From Bacillota bacterium (GTDB taxonomy: Bacteria > Bacillota > Clostridia > Lachnospirales > Anaerotignaceae), in contig JAETUG010000005.1 of NCBI GenBank assembly GCA_021768705.1, positions 1 to 64,000 of the forward strand: a stretch of 64,000 nt of DNA. The letters run 5' to 3'. Every line of letters starts with the position of its first letter. The first letter of the stretch is position 1. Made by a program: the position numbers and the translations under genes. This document shows positions 8,431-17,196 of this stretch, one piece after another. The notes below the pieces were generated by a model, which saw only the letters and a program-made list of their open reading frames with translations, was not told where the DNA came from and did no database searches.

Positions 8431-8707
8431 GTAAATACGTTAAAAACACTGTGAAGGAGACAGTATGTATCCTCAGCCTGAGCGCAGAGAGATGGGAAAA
8501 GGTGCGATCCCGTCCTTGGGGAAGATACAGAAAATCACTCCGGAGTGGCAGACCGAACAGCTTCGCTCAGTAGGCTCTGTCGTTGCCCGCGTTAAGGGAA
8601 AGCATCATGATGGTGATGTGTCTAAGCTGGGCGGCGTTTTTATGCCGTCAAATCAGGTGGTACCGCGAGCTCTTTCGTCCTGTGTGGATGAAAGAGCCTT
8701 TTTATTG
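8431..8707 (+). ncRNA. T-box riboswitch (isoleucine) upstream of ileS
   Basis: A T-box leader senses uncharged tRNA by codon-anticodon pairing in stem I and NCCA pairing in the antiterminator. The T-box core AGGTGGTACCGCG is at 8655-8667, and its UGGU fits an ACCA tRNA end. The competing terminator GCTCTTTC/GAAAGAGC (8669-8697) is followed by CTTTTTATT. The likely specifier is ATC (8534-8536), an isoleucine codon in the same local context as the ATG specifier of the metY leader in this window. Open frames across this region are not genes. Confidence 0.92.
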
Positions 8708-8968
8708 AAAGGCGGAGAAAGCAAAGCATGGATATCGTTTCAGAAGCTTGCTTATTTAAAACGATATCATGATTTATTTGCGGAGCAAAGATACCGAAAA
8801 TCCAAAGGATTTGAGGCATCTCCGACTTTCCTGATATCAAAACAAAAGTGGAAAAACCGCACCATCATACATACAAAAGAAAAAAATATACAAAAGAAAA
8901 AACCGTCAAAATACAAAAGAACACTTGATCTTGAAAAGTATCTACTATCATTTTAAGGAGGAATTCAA
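8708..8968 (+). other. A-rich spacer between T-box terminator and ileS, with an extra hairpin
   Basis: About 260 nt separate the T-box terminator from the ileS start. GATATCGTTT and AAAACGATATC (8731-8768) form a 10-bp hairpin with a 17-nt loop. The rest is A-rich and carries no coding signal. Post-terminator spacers in T-box genes are often short, so this length is unusual. An RNA-processing or stability role is possible but unsupported. Confidence 0.5.
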
Positions 8969-11900
8969 ATGTACGACAAAGTCCCCAATAACATGAACTT
9001 CGTCGAAAGAGAAGTACAGGTTGAAAAGTATTGGAAAGACAATGACATCTTTGGCAAAAGTATCAAAGCAAGAGAAGGCGCACCCGTATTCACATTCTAC
9101 GATGGCCCTCCCACAGCCAACGGCAAACCCCATATCGGTCACATCATCACTCGTGCCGTAAAAGACCTGATCCCCCGCTACAAAACCATGAAGGGCTACA
9201 AAGTCCTGAGAAAAGCCGGCTGGGATACCCACGGTCTGCCCGTTGAACTGGAAGTAGAAAAAACACTGGGTCTGGACGGCAAAGACCAGATCGAAGGTTA
9301 CGGCGTAGAGCCCTTCATCGGCAAATGTAAAGAAAGCGTATGGACATACGAACAGGAATGGCGCTCCATGAGTGACCGTGTCGGCTTCTGGGCTGATATG
9401 GACCATCCCTATGTCACATACCATAATGAATATATCGAATCCGAATGGTGGGCACTGAAACAGATCTGGGACAAAGGTCTGCTGTATAAAGGCCACAAGG
9501 TTGTTCCCTACTGCCCTCGCTGCGGCACAGCCCTTTCCTCTCACGAAGTAGCGCAGGGCTATAAGGATGTAAAAGAAACCTCCGCCATCGCAAAATTCAA
9601 AATGGAAGGCACAGAAAACACATATTTCCTGGCTTGGACAACAACCCCCTGGACACTGCCCTCCAACGTTATCCTGTCTGTAAATGCGAAAGAAACTTAT
9701 GCAAAAGCAAAATATGAAGATTACTATGTCATCATGGCAGAAGCCCTGATGGACACCGTTTTGGGCGAAGGCAAATACGAAATCGTCGAAAGAATGAAGG
9801 GTGCCGATCTGGAATATGTGAAGTATGAACCCCTGTTCTCCTTCCAGCCAAACGGCGAAGATTTCAAAGGCTATTTCGTAACCTGCGATGATTATGTAAC
9901 ACTGACAGATGGTACCGGTATCGTTCATACAGCATACGCTTATGGTGAAGATGACTACCGTGTATGTAAAAAATACGACGTTACTTTCTATCAGAATGTA
10001 GATACCACAGGTCACCTGACTGCTCTGGCCGGTCCCTTTGAAGGCCTGTTCGTCAAGGATGCTGACCCCGTTGTTCTGAAATATATGGAAGAAAACGGCA
10101 CACTGTTTGCCGCTCTGCCCTTCGAACATAACTATCCTTTCTGCTGGAGATGCGACACACCTCTGCTGTACTACGCAAGAAGCACATGGTTCATCAAAAT
10201 GACAGCATTGAGAGATAACCTGGTTCGCAACAACAGAACCATCAACTGGTATCCCGACAACATCAAAGAAGGCCGTTTCGGCAACTTCCTGGAAAATGTT
10301 ATCGACTGGGGTCTGTCCCGTGAAAGATATTGGGGTACACCACTGCCCATCTGGGAATGTGAATGCGGTCACAGACACACCATCGGCAGCATCGCCGAAC
10401 TGAAGGAAATGTCTCCCGACTGCCCCGAAGATATCGAACTGCACAAACCCTTCATCGATGCGGTACACATCACATGCCCCCAGTGCGGCAAGCTGATGAC
10501 CCGTGTTCCCGAAGTCATCGACTGCTGGTTCGACAGTGGCTCCATGCCCTTCGCCCAGTGGCACTATCCTTTTGAAAACAAAGAGATCTTCGATGAAAAC
10601 TTCCCTGCAGACTTCATTTCCGAAGCTGTTGACCAGACCCGCGGCTGGTTCTACACCCTGCTGGCAGTCAGCACATTGATCTTCGACTGCGCACCCTTCA
10701 AGAACTGTATCGTTCTGGGTCACGTACAGGATAAGGACGGTCAGAAGATGTCCAAACACAAAGGCAATGTTGTAAACCCTTGGGATGCACTGAATAAACA
10801 GGGCGCCGATGCCGTTCGTTGGTACTTCTACGCAAACTCTGCTCCTTGGCTGCCTTCTCGTTACTATGACGAAGCAGTATCCGAAATGCAGAGAAAATTC
10901 ATGGGTACCCTGTGGAACACCTATGCATTCTATATCCTGTATGCGGAGATCGATCAATTCGATCCTACAAAATATACACTGGAATACGATAAGCTGTCTC
11001 CTATGGATAAATGGATTCTCTCTAAGCTGCAGACACTGAATAAATTCGTGGATGAATCTCTGGAAGGCTATAAGCTGACAGAACCTGCCCGTGCTATGGT
11101 AGATTTCCTGGACGATCTGTCCAACTGGTATGTAAGAAGAAGCCGTGAACGTTTCTGGGCTGCAGGCATGGAACAGGATAAGGTCAATGCTTACATGACT
11201 CTGTACACCGTTCTGGAAACTATGGTAAAACTGGCTGCGCCTTTCACACCTTTCATCACAGAAGAAATCTACAGCAACCTGGTGAAGAAGGTAGACGCAA
11301 ATGCGCCCGAATCCGTTCACCTGTGCGATTGGCCCGCATATCGTGAAGAATGGGTAGACGCTGATCTGGAAGCAAATATGGACTTCGTACTGAAAGTAGT
11401 CGTAGAAGGCCGTGCAGCTAGAAACGCCAGCGCAATGAAAAACAGACAGCCTCTGGCTATGATGTATGTAAAAGCAGAGCAGACACTGCCCGAAGCATTC
11501 TGCGATATCATCAAAGAAGAGCTGAATGTAAAAGCAGTTACTTTCACAGACGATGTAGAAGCTTTCACAACTTATACCTTCAAACCTCAGCTGAGAACAC
11601 TGGGTAAGAAATACGGCAAGCTGGTACCTGCCATCGGCGCATACCTGAAAGAAGTAGACGGCTCCGCATTTATGGCAACGCTCCGTGCAGATGGCAAAGC
11701 TTCCTTTACTGTAGATGGCAGCGAAGTTGTTCTGGAAATGGATGACGTACTGATCGATACAGCAGAAAAAGGCGGCTTCGTATCCTCCGGTGATAACAGC
11801 CTGACCGTTGTTCTGGATACAAACCTGACACCTGAATTGGTAGAAGAAGGTTTCGTTCGTGAAATCGTCTCCAAGGTTCAGACCATGCGTAAAGAAGCTG

Positions 11901-12088
11901 ACTTCAACGTAACAGACCGTATCCGTGTTTACCACGACGGCAATGCGAAGATTGCAGATATCCTGGCTGCAAACGACATCAAAGCTGACGTTCTGGCAGA
12001 AGAAGTTGTTGCAGGCAAGGGCGGCGAGCTGAGCAAAGAATGGAATATCAATGGTGAAAAAGTAACTCTGGGCGTCGCTAGAGTGTAA
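8969..12088 (+). CDS. ileS: Isoleucyl-tRNA synthetase, type 2
   Basis: Class I synthetase that charges tRNA-Ile. HIGH is at residues 55-58 (GKPHIGH) and the KMSKHKGN loop near residue 593. A CP1 editing domain lies between them, with paired Cys near CPRCG and CECG/CPQCG. At 1039 residues, and with the PPTANGKPHIGH/KMSKHKGN pattern, it resembles the longer eukaryote-like IleRS2 group rather than the roughly 930-residue bacterial IleRS1. IleRS2 enzymes are often insensitive to mupirocin; that property is inferred here. AAGGAGG precedes the ATG. Expression is controlled by the T-box leader upstream. Confidence 0.96.
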   Translation: MYDKVPNNMNFVEREVQVEKYWKDNDIFGKSIKAREGAPVFTFYDGPPTANGKPHIGHIITRAVKDLIPRYKTMKGYKVLRKAGWDTHGLPVELEVEKTLGLDGKDQIEGYGVEPFIGKCKESVWTYEQEWRSMSDRVGFWADMDHPYVTYHNEYIESEWWALKQIWDKGLLYKGHKVVPYCPRCGTALSSHEVAQGYKDVKETSAIAKFKMEGTENTYFLAWTTTPWTLPSNVILSVNAKETYAKAKYEDYYVIMAEALMDTVLGEGKYEIVERMKGADLEYVKYEPLFSFQPNGEDFKGYFVTCDDYVTLTDGTGIVHTAYAYGEDDYRVCKKYDVTFYQNVDTTGHLTALAGPFEGLFVKDADPVVLKYMEENGTLFAALPFEHNYPFCWRCDTPLLYYARSTWFIKMTALRDNLVRNNRTINWYPDNIKEGRFGNFLENVIDWGLSRERYWGTPLPIWECECGHRHTIGSIAELKEMSPDCPEDIELHKPFIDAVHITCPQCGKLMTRVPEVIDCWFDSGSMPFAQWHYPFENKEIFDENFPADFISEAVDQTRGWFYTLLAVSTLIFDCAPFKNCIVLGHVQDKDGQKMSKHKGNVVNPWDALNKQGADAVRWYFYANSAPWLPSRYYDEAVSEMQRKFMGTLWNTYAFYILYAEIDQFDPTKYTLEYDKLSPMDKWILSKLQTLNKFVDESLEGYKLTEPARAMVDFLDDLSNWYVRRSRERFWAAGMEQDKVNAYMTLYTVLETMVKLAAPFTPFITEEIYSNLVKKVDANAPESVHLCDWPAYREEWVDADLEANMDFVLKVVVEGRAARNASAMKNRQPLAMMYVKAEQTLPEAFCDIIKEELNVKAVTFTDDVEAFTTYTFKPQLRTLGKKYGKLVPAIGAYLKEVDGSAFMATLRADGKASFTVDGSEVVLEMDDVLIDTAEKGGFVSSGDNSLTVVLDTNLTPELVEEGFVREIVSKVQTMRKEADFNVTDRIRVYHDGNAKIADILAANDIKADVLAEEVVAGKGGELSKEWNINGEKVTLGVARV

Positions 12089-12109
12089 TCTTTCAAACCA
12101 AATAAAATA

Positions 12110-12142
12110 ATCCCGAAGGAAAATTTCCTTCGGGATTTCTTT
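12110..12142. terminator. Terminator between ileS and the aldo/keto reductase
   Basis: ATCCCGAAGGAAA pairs with TTTCCTTCGGGAT (12110-12136), followed by TTCTTTTTTT on the plus strand. The minus side has a looser TTATTTTATTT tail, so it may work in both directions. Confidence 0.92.
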
Positions 12143-12168
12143 TTTTCAGGGACGGCGTCCCTCGAATA

Positions 12169-13176
12169 TTATTCGCCAAATTTCTGTGCCGCATCCTTCA
12201 GCATTTCTCTGATGGGCAAATTATAAGGACATCTCTTTTCACACGCCCCACAGCCGATACACGCACTTGCCTTCACCGCCATAGAAGCATATCTGTCTTT
12301 CGCCCAGTCGCCCAGACCGTATCTGTCCAGATATCCCTGGAACAGGAATACATTGGGGATACTGATACCGACAGTACAAGGAGCGCAGTAATTGCATCTG
12401 CGGCAGAAATTATTCCCCAGCTGGCTTCTGATTTCCTCCATCTTCGCCAGTTCTGCTTCGCTGAGGGGTGTTTTATCCTCGCAAGCCGCCAGATTCTGAT
12501 CGATTTCTTTCAAGTCAAACATGCCGGGGATCACAACAGTCACATCGGGGTTTGCACAGATAAAACGCATCGCCAATGTGGCATCTTCGATGGCGCCGCC
12601 TGCCAAAGGTTTCATAGTGATGAAGCCAATGTTCTTTTCGGTGCATTTTTTGATCAGTTCCACCGCCTGTGTTTCCACGATATTGTAAGGGAACATGATG
12701 GTTTCTACCCAATCCAGTTCCAGTGCCTTTTCGAATACTTCCAGAGAATGGGCAGTCAAACCGATATGACCGATCTTGCCGGCTGCCTTTGCCTCCTGCA
12801 ACGCTTCCAGGGCACCGCCTGCTGCAATGACCTGTTCCAGCTGTTCCATATTGGGGTTATGTACCTGATACAGATCGATGTGATCTGTACGCAGATTGCC
12901 TAAGCTGATATCAATGTCTTTCGCCATGGCTTCCTTTGTACGGGACATACTCTTTGTTGCCAGCACGAATTTGTCACGCAGACCTTCCAGTGCTTCCCCC
13001 AGATAAGCTTCGCTGACGGTATAGCCTCTGGCAGTATCAATATAATTGATACCTTTTTCCGCCATAGCCTTCACCAGTTCTCTTGTCACAGAAGCATCTA
13101 CCCTCTGGATGGGGATGCCGCCAAAGCCCATGCGGGAAATTTTCAAACCTGTTTTACCAAGGGTTACATATTCCAT
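12169..13176 (-). CDS. Aldo/keto reductase with C-terminal 4Fe-4S domain
   Basis: NAD(P)H-dependent oxidoreductase of unknown substrate. The N-terminal TIM barrel (about residues 1-265) has the AKR tetrad: Asp and Tyr in IDTARGYTVSEAYLG, Lys in VLATKS and His in YQVHNP. The C-terminal part holds CRRCNYCAPC and a ferredoxin-like CIGCGACEKRCP, as in Fe-S-containing AKRs of anaerobes. The 335-residue length fits this subfamily. AGGAGG precedes the ATG. It is monocistronic, between the ileS terminator and the LysR gene on the same strand; there is no direct hint of its substrate. Confidence 0.92.
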   Translation of the reverse strand: MEYVTLGKTGLKISRMGFGGIPIQRVDASVTRELVKAMAEKGINYIDTARGYTVSEAYLGEALEGLRDKFVLATKSMSRTKEAMAKDIDISLGNLRTDHIDLYQVHNPNMEQLEQVIAAGGALEALQEAKAAGKIGHIGLTAHSLEVFEKALELDWVETIMFPYNIVETQAVELIKKCTEKNIGFITMKPLAGGAIEDATLAMRFICANPDVTVVIPGMFDLKEIDQNLAACEDKTPLSEAELAKMEEIRSQLGNNFCRRCNYCAPCTVGISIPNVFLFQGYLDRYGLGDWAKDRYASMAVKASACIGCGACEKRCPYNLPIREMLKDAAQKFGE

Positions 13177-13222
13177 TCAAACTCCTCCTTATATGTAAAA
13201 AATCTCATAATCCTCTATCGTA

Positions 13223-13251
13223 AGAATAGCACGAAAATAAAAACAGAGCAA
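13223..13251 (-). promoter_or_regulatory. Sigma-A promoter of the aldo/keto reductase gene
   Basis: On the minus strand TTGCTC (13251-13246), 17-nt spacer, TATTCT (13228-13223). Confidence 0.75.
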
Positions 13252-13266
13252 CACTCATCTTTCTAT

Positions 13267-13289
13267 AAAAAAGCCCGCACCGGGCGGGC
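13267..13289 (-). terminator. Terminator of the LysR-family gene
   Basis: On the minus strand GCCCGC and GCGGGC form a tight GC hairpin with a short CCGGT loop (13273-13289), followed by TTTTTTAT. It starts 2 nt after the stop codon. Confidence 0.88.
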
Positions 13290-13291
13290 TG

Positions 13292-14179
13292 TTATTCACC
13301 GACTTCTCTTGCAAAGTCGATCAGTTTTTTATATTTTTCTTCGAACAGGCTATTCTTCATATAAACGTAATTGAATTCCCGATAAATTTCAAAATCCTCG
13401 ATATTCAGCTCCACAAGGCTGCCTTCCTCCAACTCCCGTTTTACCATGGGGTAATAGGAAAAGGTGATACCCAAATTTGCCTTTACCAGTTCCTTGATCG
13501 CAATAAAGTTGCTGATCACCTGCACAGAAGGGAAGCTGCCAATGGTGAAATTATTTTCTTTCAAAATTTCTTCCAAAATCTCACGGGTGCCGGAACCTTC
13601 TTCCCGCAGTACAAGCCCTTCCGTTCGGATATCCCCCAGCTTCAGCTTTCTCCCAGCCAGCTTACATTCCTTGCAGCAGGTGCCCACAAAGCGTTCCTTG
13701 CGGTAAAGCTGATAGGCATATTTTTCCTTGTCAAAAAAGCCTTCCAGAATCGTAAAATCCAAATCCCCTTTTTCCAGCATACGCAGCAGATTTTTGGTAT
13801 TATCCACATGCAGGTGCAGGCGATACTGGGGATTTTCCCGCAGGAATCGGCTCATAATGGAAGGAAAAACAAATTCCCCAATGGTTTTTGTGGCGCCGAT
13901 CCGCAGGTGGATTTCCTCCTCCTCCGTTCGTGCCATCTCCTTCTGGATCCCGATCTCATTGGCGACCATTTCCGATGCCAGACAGCGCAGCAATTCTCCC
14001 TTTTCTGTCAGCTTCAGCAATTTTCCCGTATAGGAAAACAGGCGGCAGCCGTAATGCTCCTCCAGGAAACGGATATGCTGGGTCACCGCAGGCTGGGTGA
14101 TATGCAGCTCCTCCGCCGTTTTGGTATAATTCATTTTTTCACATAATTTTAAAAATGTCAGGATGCGATTATCCAGCAT
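13292..14179 (-). CDS. LysR-family transcriptional regulator
   Basis: A 295-residue regulator. The winged helix-turn-helix at residues 1-60 contains the typical NYTKTAEELHITQPAVTQHI recognition region. A linker helix and a two-lobed effector-binding domain follow, with the EEGSGTRE segment seen in CysL/CbbR-like members. LysR regulators usually control a divergent neighbour, but here both flanking genes point the same way, so the target is unclear. The adjacent aldo/keto reductase or a distant locus are possible targets. Confidence 0.92.
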   Translation of the reverse strand: MLDNRILTFLKLCEKMNYTKTAEELHITQPAVTQHIRFLEEHYGCRLFSYTGKLLKLTEKGELLRCLASEMVANEIGIQKEMARTEEEEIHLRIGATKTIGEFVFPSIMSRFLRENPQYRLHLHVDNTKNLLRMLEKGDLDFTILEGFFDKEKYAYQLYRKERFVGTCCKECKLAGRKLKLGDIRTEGLVLREEGSGTREILEEILKENNFTIGSFPSVQVISNFIAIKELVKANLGITFSYYPMVKRELEEGSLVELNIEDFEIYREFNYVYMKNSLFEEKYKKLIDFAREVGE

Positions 14180-14223
14180 CAGTTCCCCTTCTTTCTAAAA
14201 CAACCCCGTCTTTCAGCGGCTTC

Positions 14224-14451
14224 TTACCCCGCCAAATTCAATACTTTTGCGTTCTTTGCTTCCGCAGGGATCGTGATTTCCCCTACAGCATTGAAGTCAC
14301 TGCATACCATGGAAATATTAGCCATTGCAATAGAAAGGGTATCGTCTGTTTCCGTTTCGCCCACAGCCCCCATAGCTATATTCACGATCTTCTGCATCAT
14401 TTCTGTCAGATCCATTTCATATTTCAGCACATAGCCCTCTGCATTCTTCAT
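14224..14451 (-). pseudogene. Short lipoprotein-like C-terminal fragment
   Basis: About 75 residues from an ATG at 14451 (an in-frame TTG at 14469 would add six). There is no signal peptide and no strong ribosome site. The end, with DFNAVGEITIPAEAKNA, resembles the C-terminus of LolA-like or DUF6612-type lipoproteins, where a 'sdYnavgeItiPaea' ending is common. The start of such a protein is absent. I read it as a remnant of a larger lipoprotein gene. It could be a real short gene, since it lies 38 nt downstream of nth on the same strand. Confidence 0.45.
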
Positions 14452-14489
14452 TTTACCATATTCTCTCAAATTTATCTTTTATGAACTGC

Positions 14490-15152
14490 TTAAGATTTTA
14501 CTTTTTTTGCCTTTTCCTTCATATTTTTCTGTCCGCCGGTGCAGTAAGGGAAGAGGAAACATTCCTCACATTTGGGTCTGCGGGCGATACAGATTTTTCT
14601 GCCGTGGGCGATCATCTGGGTATTGATATCAATCCATTTTTCCTTTGGAACGATCTTCATTAAATCAAATTCGATCTTCACAGGGTCTTCATTTTTCGTT
14701 AGTCCCAAAAGATTGGAGACTCGCTTCACATGAGTATCTACCACCACACTGGGGATGCCGTACCAGTTGCCCCGTACCACATTGGCTGTCTTTCTACCTA
14801 CCCCTGCAAGGCTTGTCAGGGCATCAATATCGGAGGGTACTTCCCCACCATATTCCGAAAGGAGCTTCTGACAGCAAGCAATAATATTTTTCGCCTTATT
14901 ATGGTAAAAGCCTGTGGAATGGATGTCCTGTTCCAATTCCTTCAGGTCTGCTTCTGCAAAATCCTGTATGGATGTATATTTCTGAAACAAATCTTTGGTT
15001 ACAAGATTCACTCTGTCATCAGTGCATTGGGCAGACAGCATGGTGGCGATCAAAAGCTGCCAGGGATTTTCGTGATTCAGATAGCATTTTGTAGGGCCGT
15101 AATGCTCCTGCAGCAATTCCAAAATGATGGTTACTTTCTCTTTTTTTGTCAT
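14490..15152 (-). CDS. nth: Endonuclease III
   Basis: DNA glycosylase/AP lyase that removes oxidised pyrimidines in base excision repair. The 220-residue protein has the helix-hairpin-helix LAGVGRKTANVV with the catalytic Lys, the GPD-region Asp in VVDTHVKRVSN, and a complete 4Fe-4S loop CIARRPKCEECFLFPYC with C-x6-C-x2-C-x5-C spacing. The usual LPGVG reads LAGVG. The ATG at 15152 is preferred over an in-frame TTG three codons earlier because AAGGAG directly abuts that TTG. Confidence 0.95.
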   Translation of the reverse strand: MTKKEKVTIILELLQEHYGPTKCYLNHENPWQLLIATMLSAQCTDDRVNLVTKDLFQKYTSIQDFAEADLKELEQDIHSTGFYHNKAKNIIACCQKLLSEYGGEVPSDIDALTSLAGVGRKTANVVRGNWYGIPSVVVDTHVKRVSNLLGLTKNEDPVKIEFDLMKIVPKEKWIDINTQMIAHGRKICIARRPKCEECFLFPYCTGGQKNMKEKAKKVKS

Positions 15153-15255
15153 ACTTTCCAACTCCTTCCCGAAGGGAGACTATTTCCCGAAATTTCCCGA
15201 GAAATATTTCCCTTTATCCGATCTGCCGTAGAAACCGGTTATGTTTCTGCATTAT

Positions 15256-15783
15256 TTAATCATATATTATATAAGAATTTCCTTCTGCGTCATATCCTGT
15301 CATAGAAGTACGGTACATCGTAATCCCCTGATCCAGCTTCATCGCCGCAATATTCTTTTCAGCAAAAGAAACCGTTCCTGTCTGTAAAATTTCATCTGTA
15401 TATATGTCTCTCAGCACAACATCGACATACTGCAACTCTTTTTCATCATTTACATAAACTTCATACTGGTCTTCTCCAATGGTTTTGGATTCAAGTACAA
15501 ACCAATCTTTTGGCATCAAAGTCCCACCGTCACAGACATATTTCCTTGCTCCCATAGGTTTAAATGCCGCAATACCATGTTGTTCTTCTGTTTCAATTTC
15601 ACAAAAAATATAATCTTCTACTTCTATTTCAGAAATGATCCTTGCATCCATATACTGTTCTGCTACAGCCTCTTGTCTGCCAGCAGGTGTTCCCATTTGC
15701 TTCAGAAGCCTATTTTCCCATACGCTTTGTCCGATCCCTATCGCCAACAACGGTAAAAGTACAATCCAAAAGTTCTTTTTCAT
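15256..15783 (-). CDS. Small membrane-anchored protein of unknown function
   Basis: A 175-residue protein starting MKKNFWIVLLPLLAIGIGQSVWENR, with one N-terminal hydrophobic segment (about residues 4-19) acting as anchor or signal. The remainder looks extracellular and beta-rich. No lipobox and no recognised motif. GGAGGGGAGAT precedes the ATG at 15783, which makes this start clear even though the frame extends further upstream. It is divergent from the Fur-family gene and about 100 nt upstream of nth on the same strand. No function is proposed. Confidence 0.7.
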   Translation of the reverse strand: MKKNFWIVLLPLLAIGIGQSVWENRLLKQMGTPAGRQEAVAEQYMDARIISEIEVEDYIFCEIETEEQHGIAAFKPMGARKYVCDGGTLMPKDWFVLESKTIGEDQYEVYVNDEKELQYVDVVLRDIYTDEILQTGTVSFAEKNIAAMKLDQGITMYRTSMTGYDAEGNSYIIYD

Positions 15784-15871
15784 ATCTCCCCTCCTTCTTC
15801 CACAATATCCGCTCCTTTCCTTCCATCCTACCAAACCTTCTCCCCTTTTGCAATACGAGGTTTTTCCTTCA

Positions 15872-15900
15872 TTGACAAACACCTTTTCCTATACTATCAT
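15872..15900 (+). promoter_or_regulatory. Sigma-A promoter of the Fur-family gene
   Basis: TTGACA (15872-15877), 17-nt spacer, TATCAT (15895-15900), 31 nt before the ATG. Confidence 0.85.
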
Positions 15901-15930
15901 GGAAAAAGACAAAGAAAGGGGGAGTCAGAA

Positions 15931-16356
15931 ATGGAACAAAACATCTTAAAAAAGGCCGCATTGAAATCCACAAAAAAACGCCAGATGCTGCTGTTCCTGT
16001 TGGAAAAACAGGCCCACCCCATGACCGCAGAGGAGCTGCACGATGCAGCCAATGTGATCCTGCCCATGAATGTTTCCACTGTTTATCGCACCCTGAACAC
16101 GCTGACAGAAAAGGGCTTTCTCATCCGTTCCGTGCGTCAAGATGGCAAGGCTTATTATTCCCTGCCGAAAAAAGATCACTACCATCGTCTGGTCTGCGAT
16201 CTTTGCGGTAAGGTCATCCCCATTGACACCTGCCCCCTCAGCGAACTGGAGGAAACTCTGCAGGAAAAAACAGGCTTCCGCATCACCGGTCATTCCCTGG
16301 AATTTACCGGTCTTTGCCCCTGCTGTGCAGAAAAAGCAGAAGAAACAGAACCATAA
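15931..16356 (+). CDS. Fur-family metal or peroxide regulator
   Basis: A 141-residue regulator. The winged helix (about residues 10-80) has NVSTVYRTLNTLTEKG, the Fur recognition helix. The C-terminal dimerisation domain has HYHRLVCDLCGKV and a late CPCC pair, forming the structural zinc site C-x2-C...C-x2-C. It could be Fur, Zur or PerR; the sequence alone does not decide. GGGGGAG precedes the ATG. Monocistronic, closed by a bidirectional terminator shared with the fatty acid operon. Confidence 0.92.
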   Translation: MEQNILKKAALKSTKKRQMLLFLLEKQAHPMTAEELHDAANVILPMNVSTVYRTLNTLTEKGFLIRSVRQDGKAYYSLPKKDHYHRLVCDLCGKVIPIDTCPLSELEETLQEKTGFRITGHSLEFTGLCPCCAEKAEETEP

Positions 16357-16365
16357 AAGCAAAAA

Positions 16366-16412
16366 AAACGGAATAAATCCTGAAACTATGGATTTATCCC
16401 GTTTCTTTTTTT
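16366..16412. terminator. Bidirectional terminator between the Fur-family gene and accA
   Basis: AAACGGAATAAATCC pairs with GGATTTATCCCGTTT (16366-16404; one mismatch), with CTTTTTTT on the plus side and A/T-rich sequence on the minus side. It ends the eleven-gene fatty acid operon as well as the Fur-family gene. Confidence 0.9.
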
Positions 16413-17196
16413 ATTCCGCCCAGCGTCCCAATTTGCGGAACCGCTGATACCGTTCTGTGGAAAGGGTCTTTCCGTCCTTTTTGGAATACCCCTTCAGATC
16501 CAGAATCAATTTTTCCTTCATACCTTCGCACATGGTGCCAAAGTGCTTGAAATCCTCTTGTATGATTTCCTCCGCAACACCGAATTCCACCATATCCTCC
16601 GCCGTAATGTGCAGACATTCCGCCGCATCGGGAGCCAGCTTGGCATCCTCCCATAAAATGCTGGCACAGCCCTCGGGGGAAATGACAGAAAATACGGCGT
16701 TTTCCAGCATATACAGCTTATTCGCCACAGAAAGCCCCAAGGCGCCGCCGCTGCCGCCTTCCCCAATGACAATGGTGATCACAGGGGTTTCCAGAGCCAT
16801 CATCTGCATCAGATTGTCGGCAATCGCCTGACCCTGCCCCCGTTCTTCCGCTTCTTCGCCGCAGAAGGCTCCGGAAGTATCCACAAAACAGATGATGGGG
16901 CGATGAAATTTTTCTGCCTGCTTCATCAGCCGCAATGCCTTCCGATAGCCTTCCGGCATAGGGCAGCCGAAGTTGCATTTGATGCGTTCCTCCAAATTAC
17001 GTCCTCTTTCAATGCCAATGAATGTGGCAGGAATCTCTCCCAGCATACCGATACCGCCGATGATAGCCGCATCATCGGCATATTTTCTGTCACCATGCAG
17101 CTCTGTCCGTTCCGTGAACAGTTTTTCGATATAGGAACGAGCCGTAGGACGGTTCTGGGCACGGGCTGTCTGCAATCTCTGATATGCGCTTATCAT
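16411..17196 (-). CDS. accA: Acetyl-CoA carboxylase carboxyltransferase subunit alpha
   Basis: With AccD, transfers the carboxyl group from carboxybiotin to acetyl-CoA, giving malonyl-CoA. The 261-residue protein has the crotonase-fold AccA features GGIGMLGEIPATFIG, CFVDTSGAFCGEEAEERGQ and GEGGSGGALG. The start is taken at the ATG at 17196, which overlaps the accD stop in an ATGA junction and has AAGGGG 8 nt upstream; an in-frame GTG three codons earlier is possible. Last gene of the fab/acc operon; no biotin-control element was seen. Confidence 0.95.
   Translation of the reverse strand: MISAYQRLQTARAQNRPTARSYIEKLFTERTELHGDRKYADDAAIIGGIGMLGEIPATFIGIERGRNLEERIKCNFGCPMPEGYRKALRLMKQAEKFHRPIICFVDTSGAFCGEEAEERGQGQAIADNLMQMMALETPVITIVIGEGGSGGALGLSVANKLYMLENAVFSVISPEGCASILWEDAKLAPDAAECLHITAEDMVEFGVAEEIIQEDFKHFGTMCEGMKEKLILDLKGYSKKDGKTLSTERYQRFRKLGRWAE

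Noticed and set aside
8213..8449. Open frame of 78 codons on the minus strand between pncB and ileS
   Set aside because: It runs across the T-box promoter and an inverted repeat, lacks a ribosome site, and is Tyr/Lys/Asn-rich as expected from AT-rich DNA.
8465..8956. Open frame of 163 codons on the plus strand before ileS
   Set aside because: It covers the T-box leader and its terminator; the conservation belongs to RNA structure, and the protein has no family resemblance.
8948..11935. Very long open frame (995 codons) on the minus strand across ileS
   Set aside because: It lies antisense to a clear IleRS gene. Its translation is Phe/Cys/Gln-rich with no recognisable domain. It arises because TTA, CTA and TCA codons are rare in the real frame.
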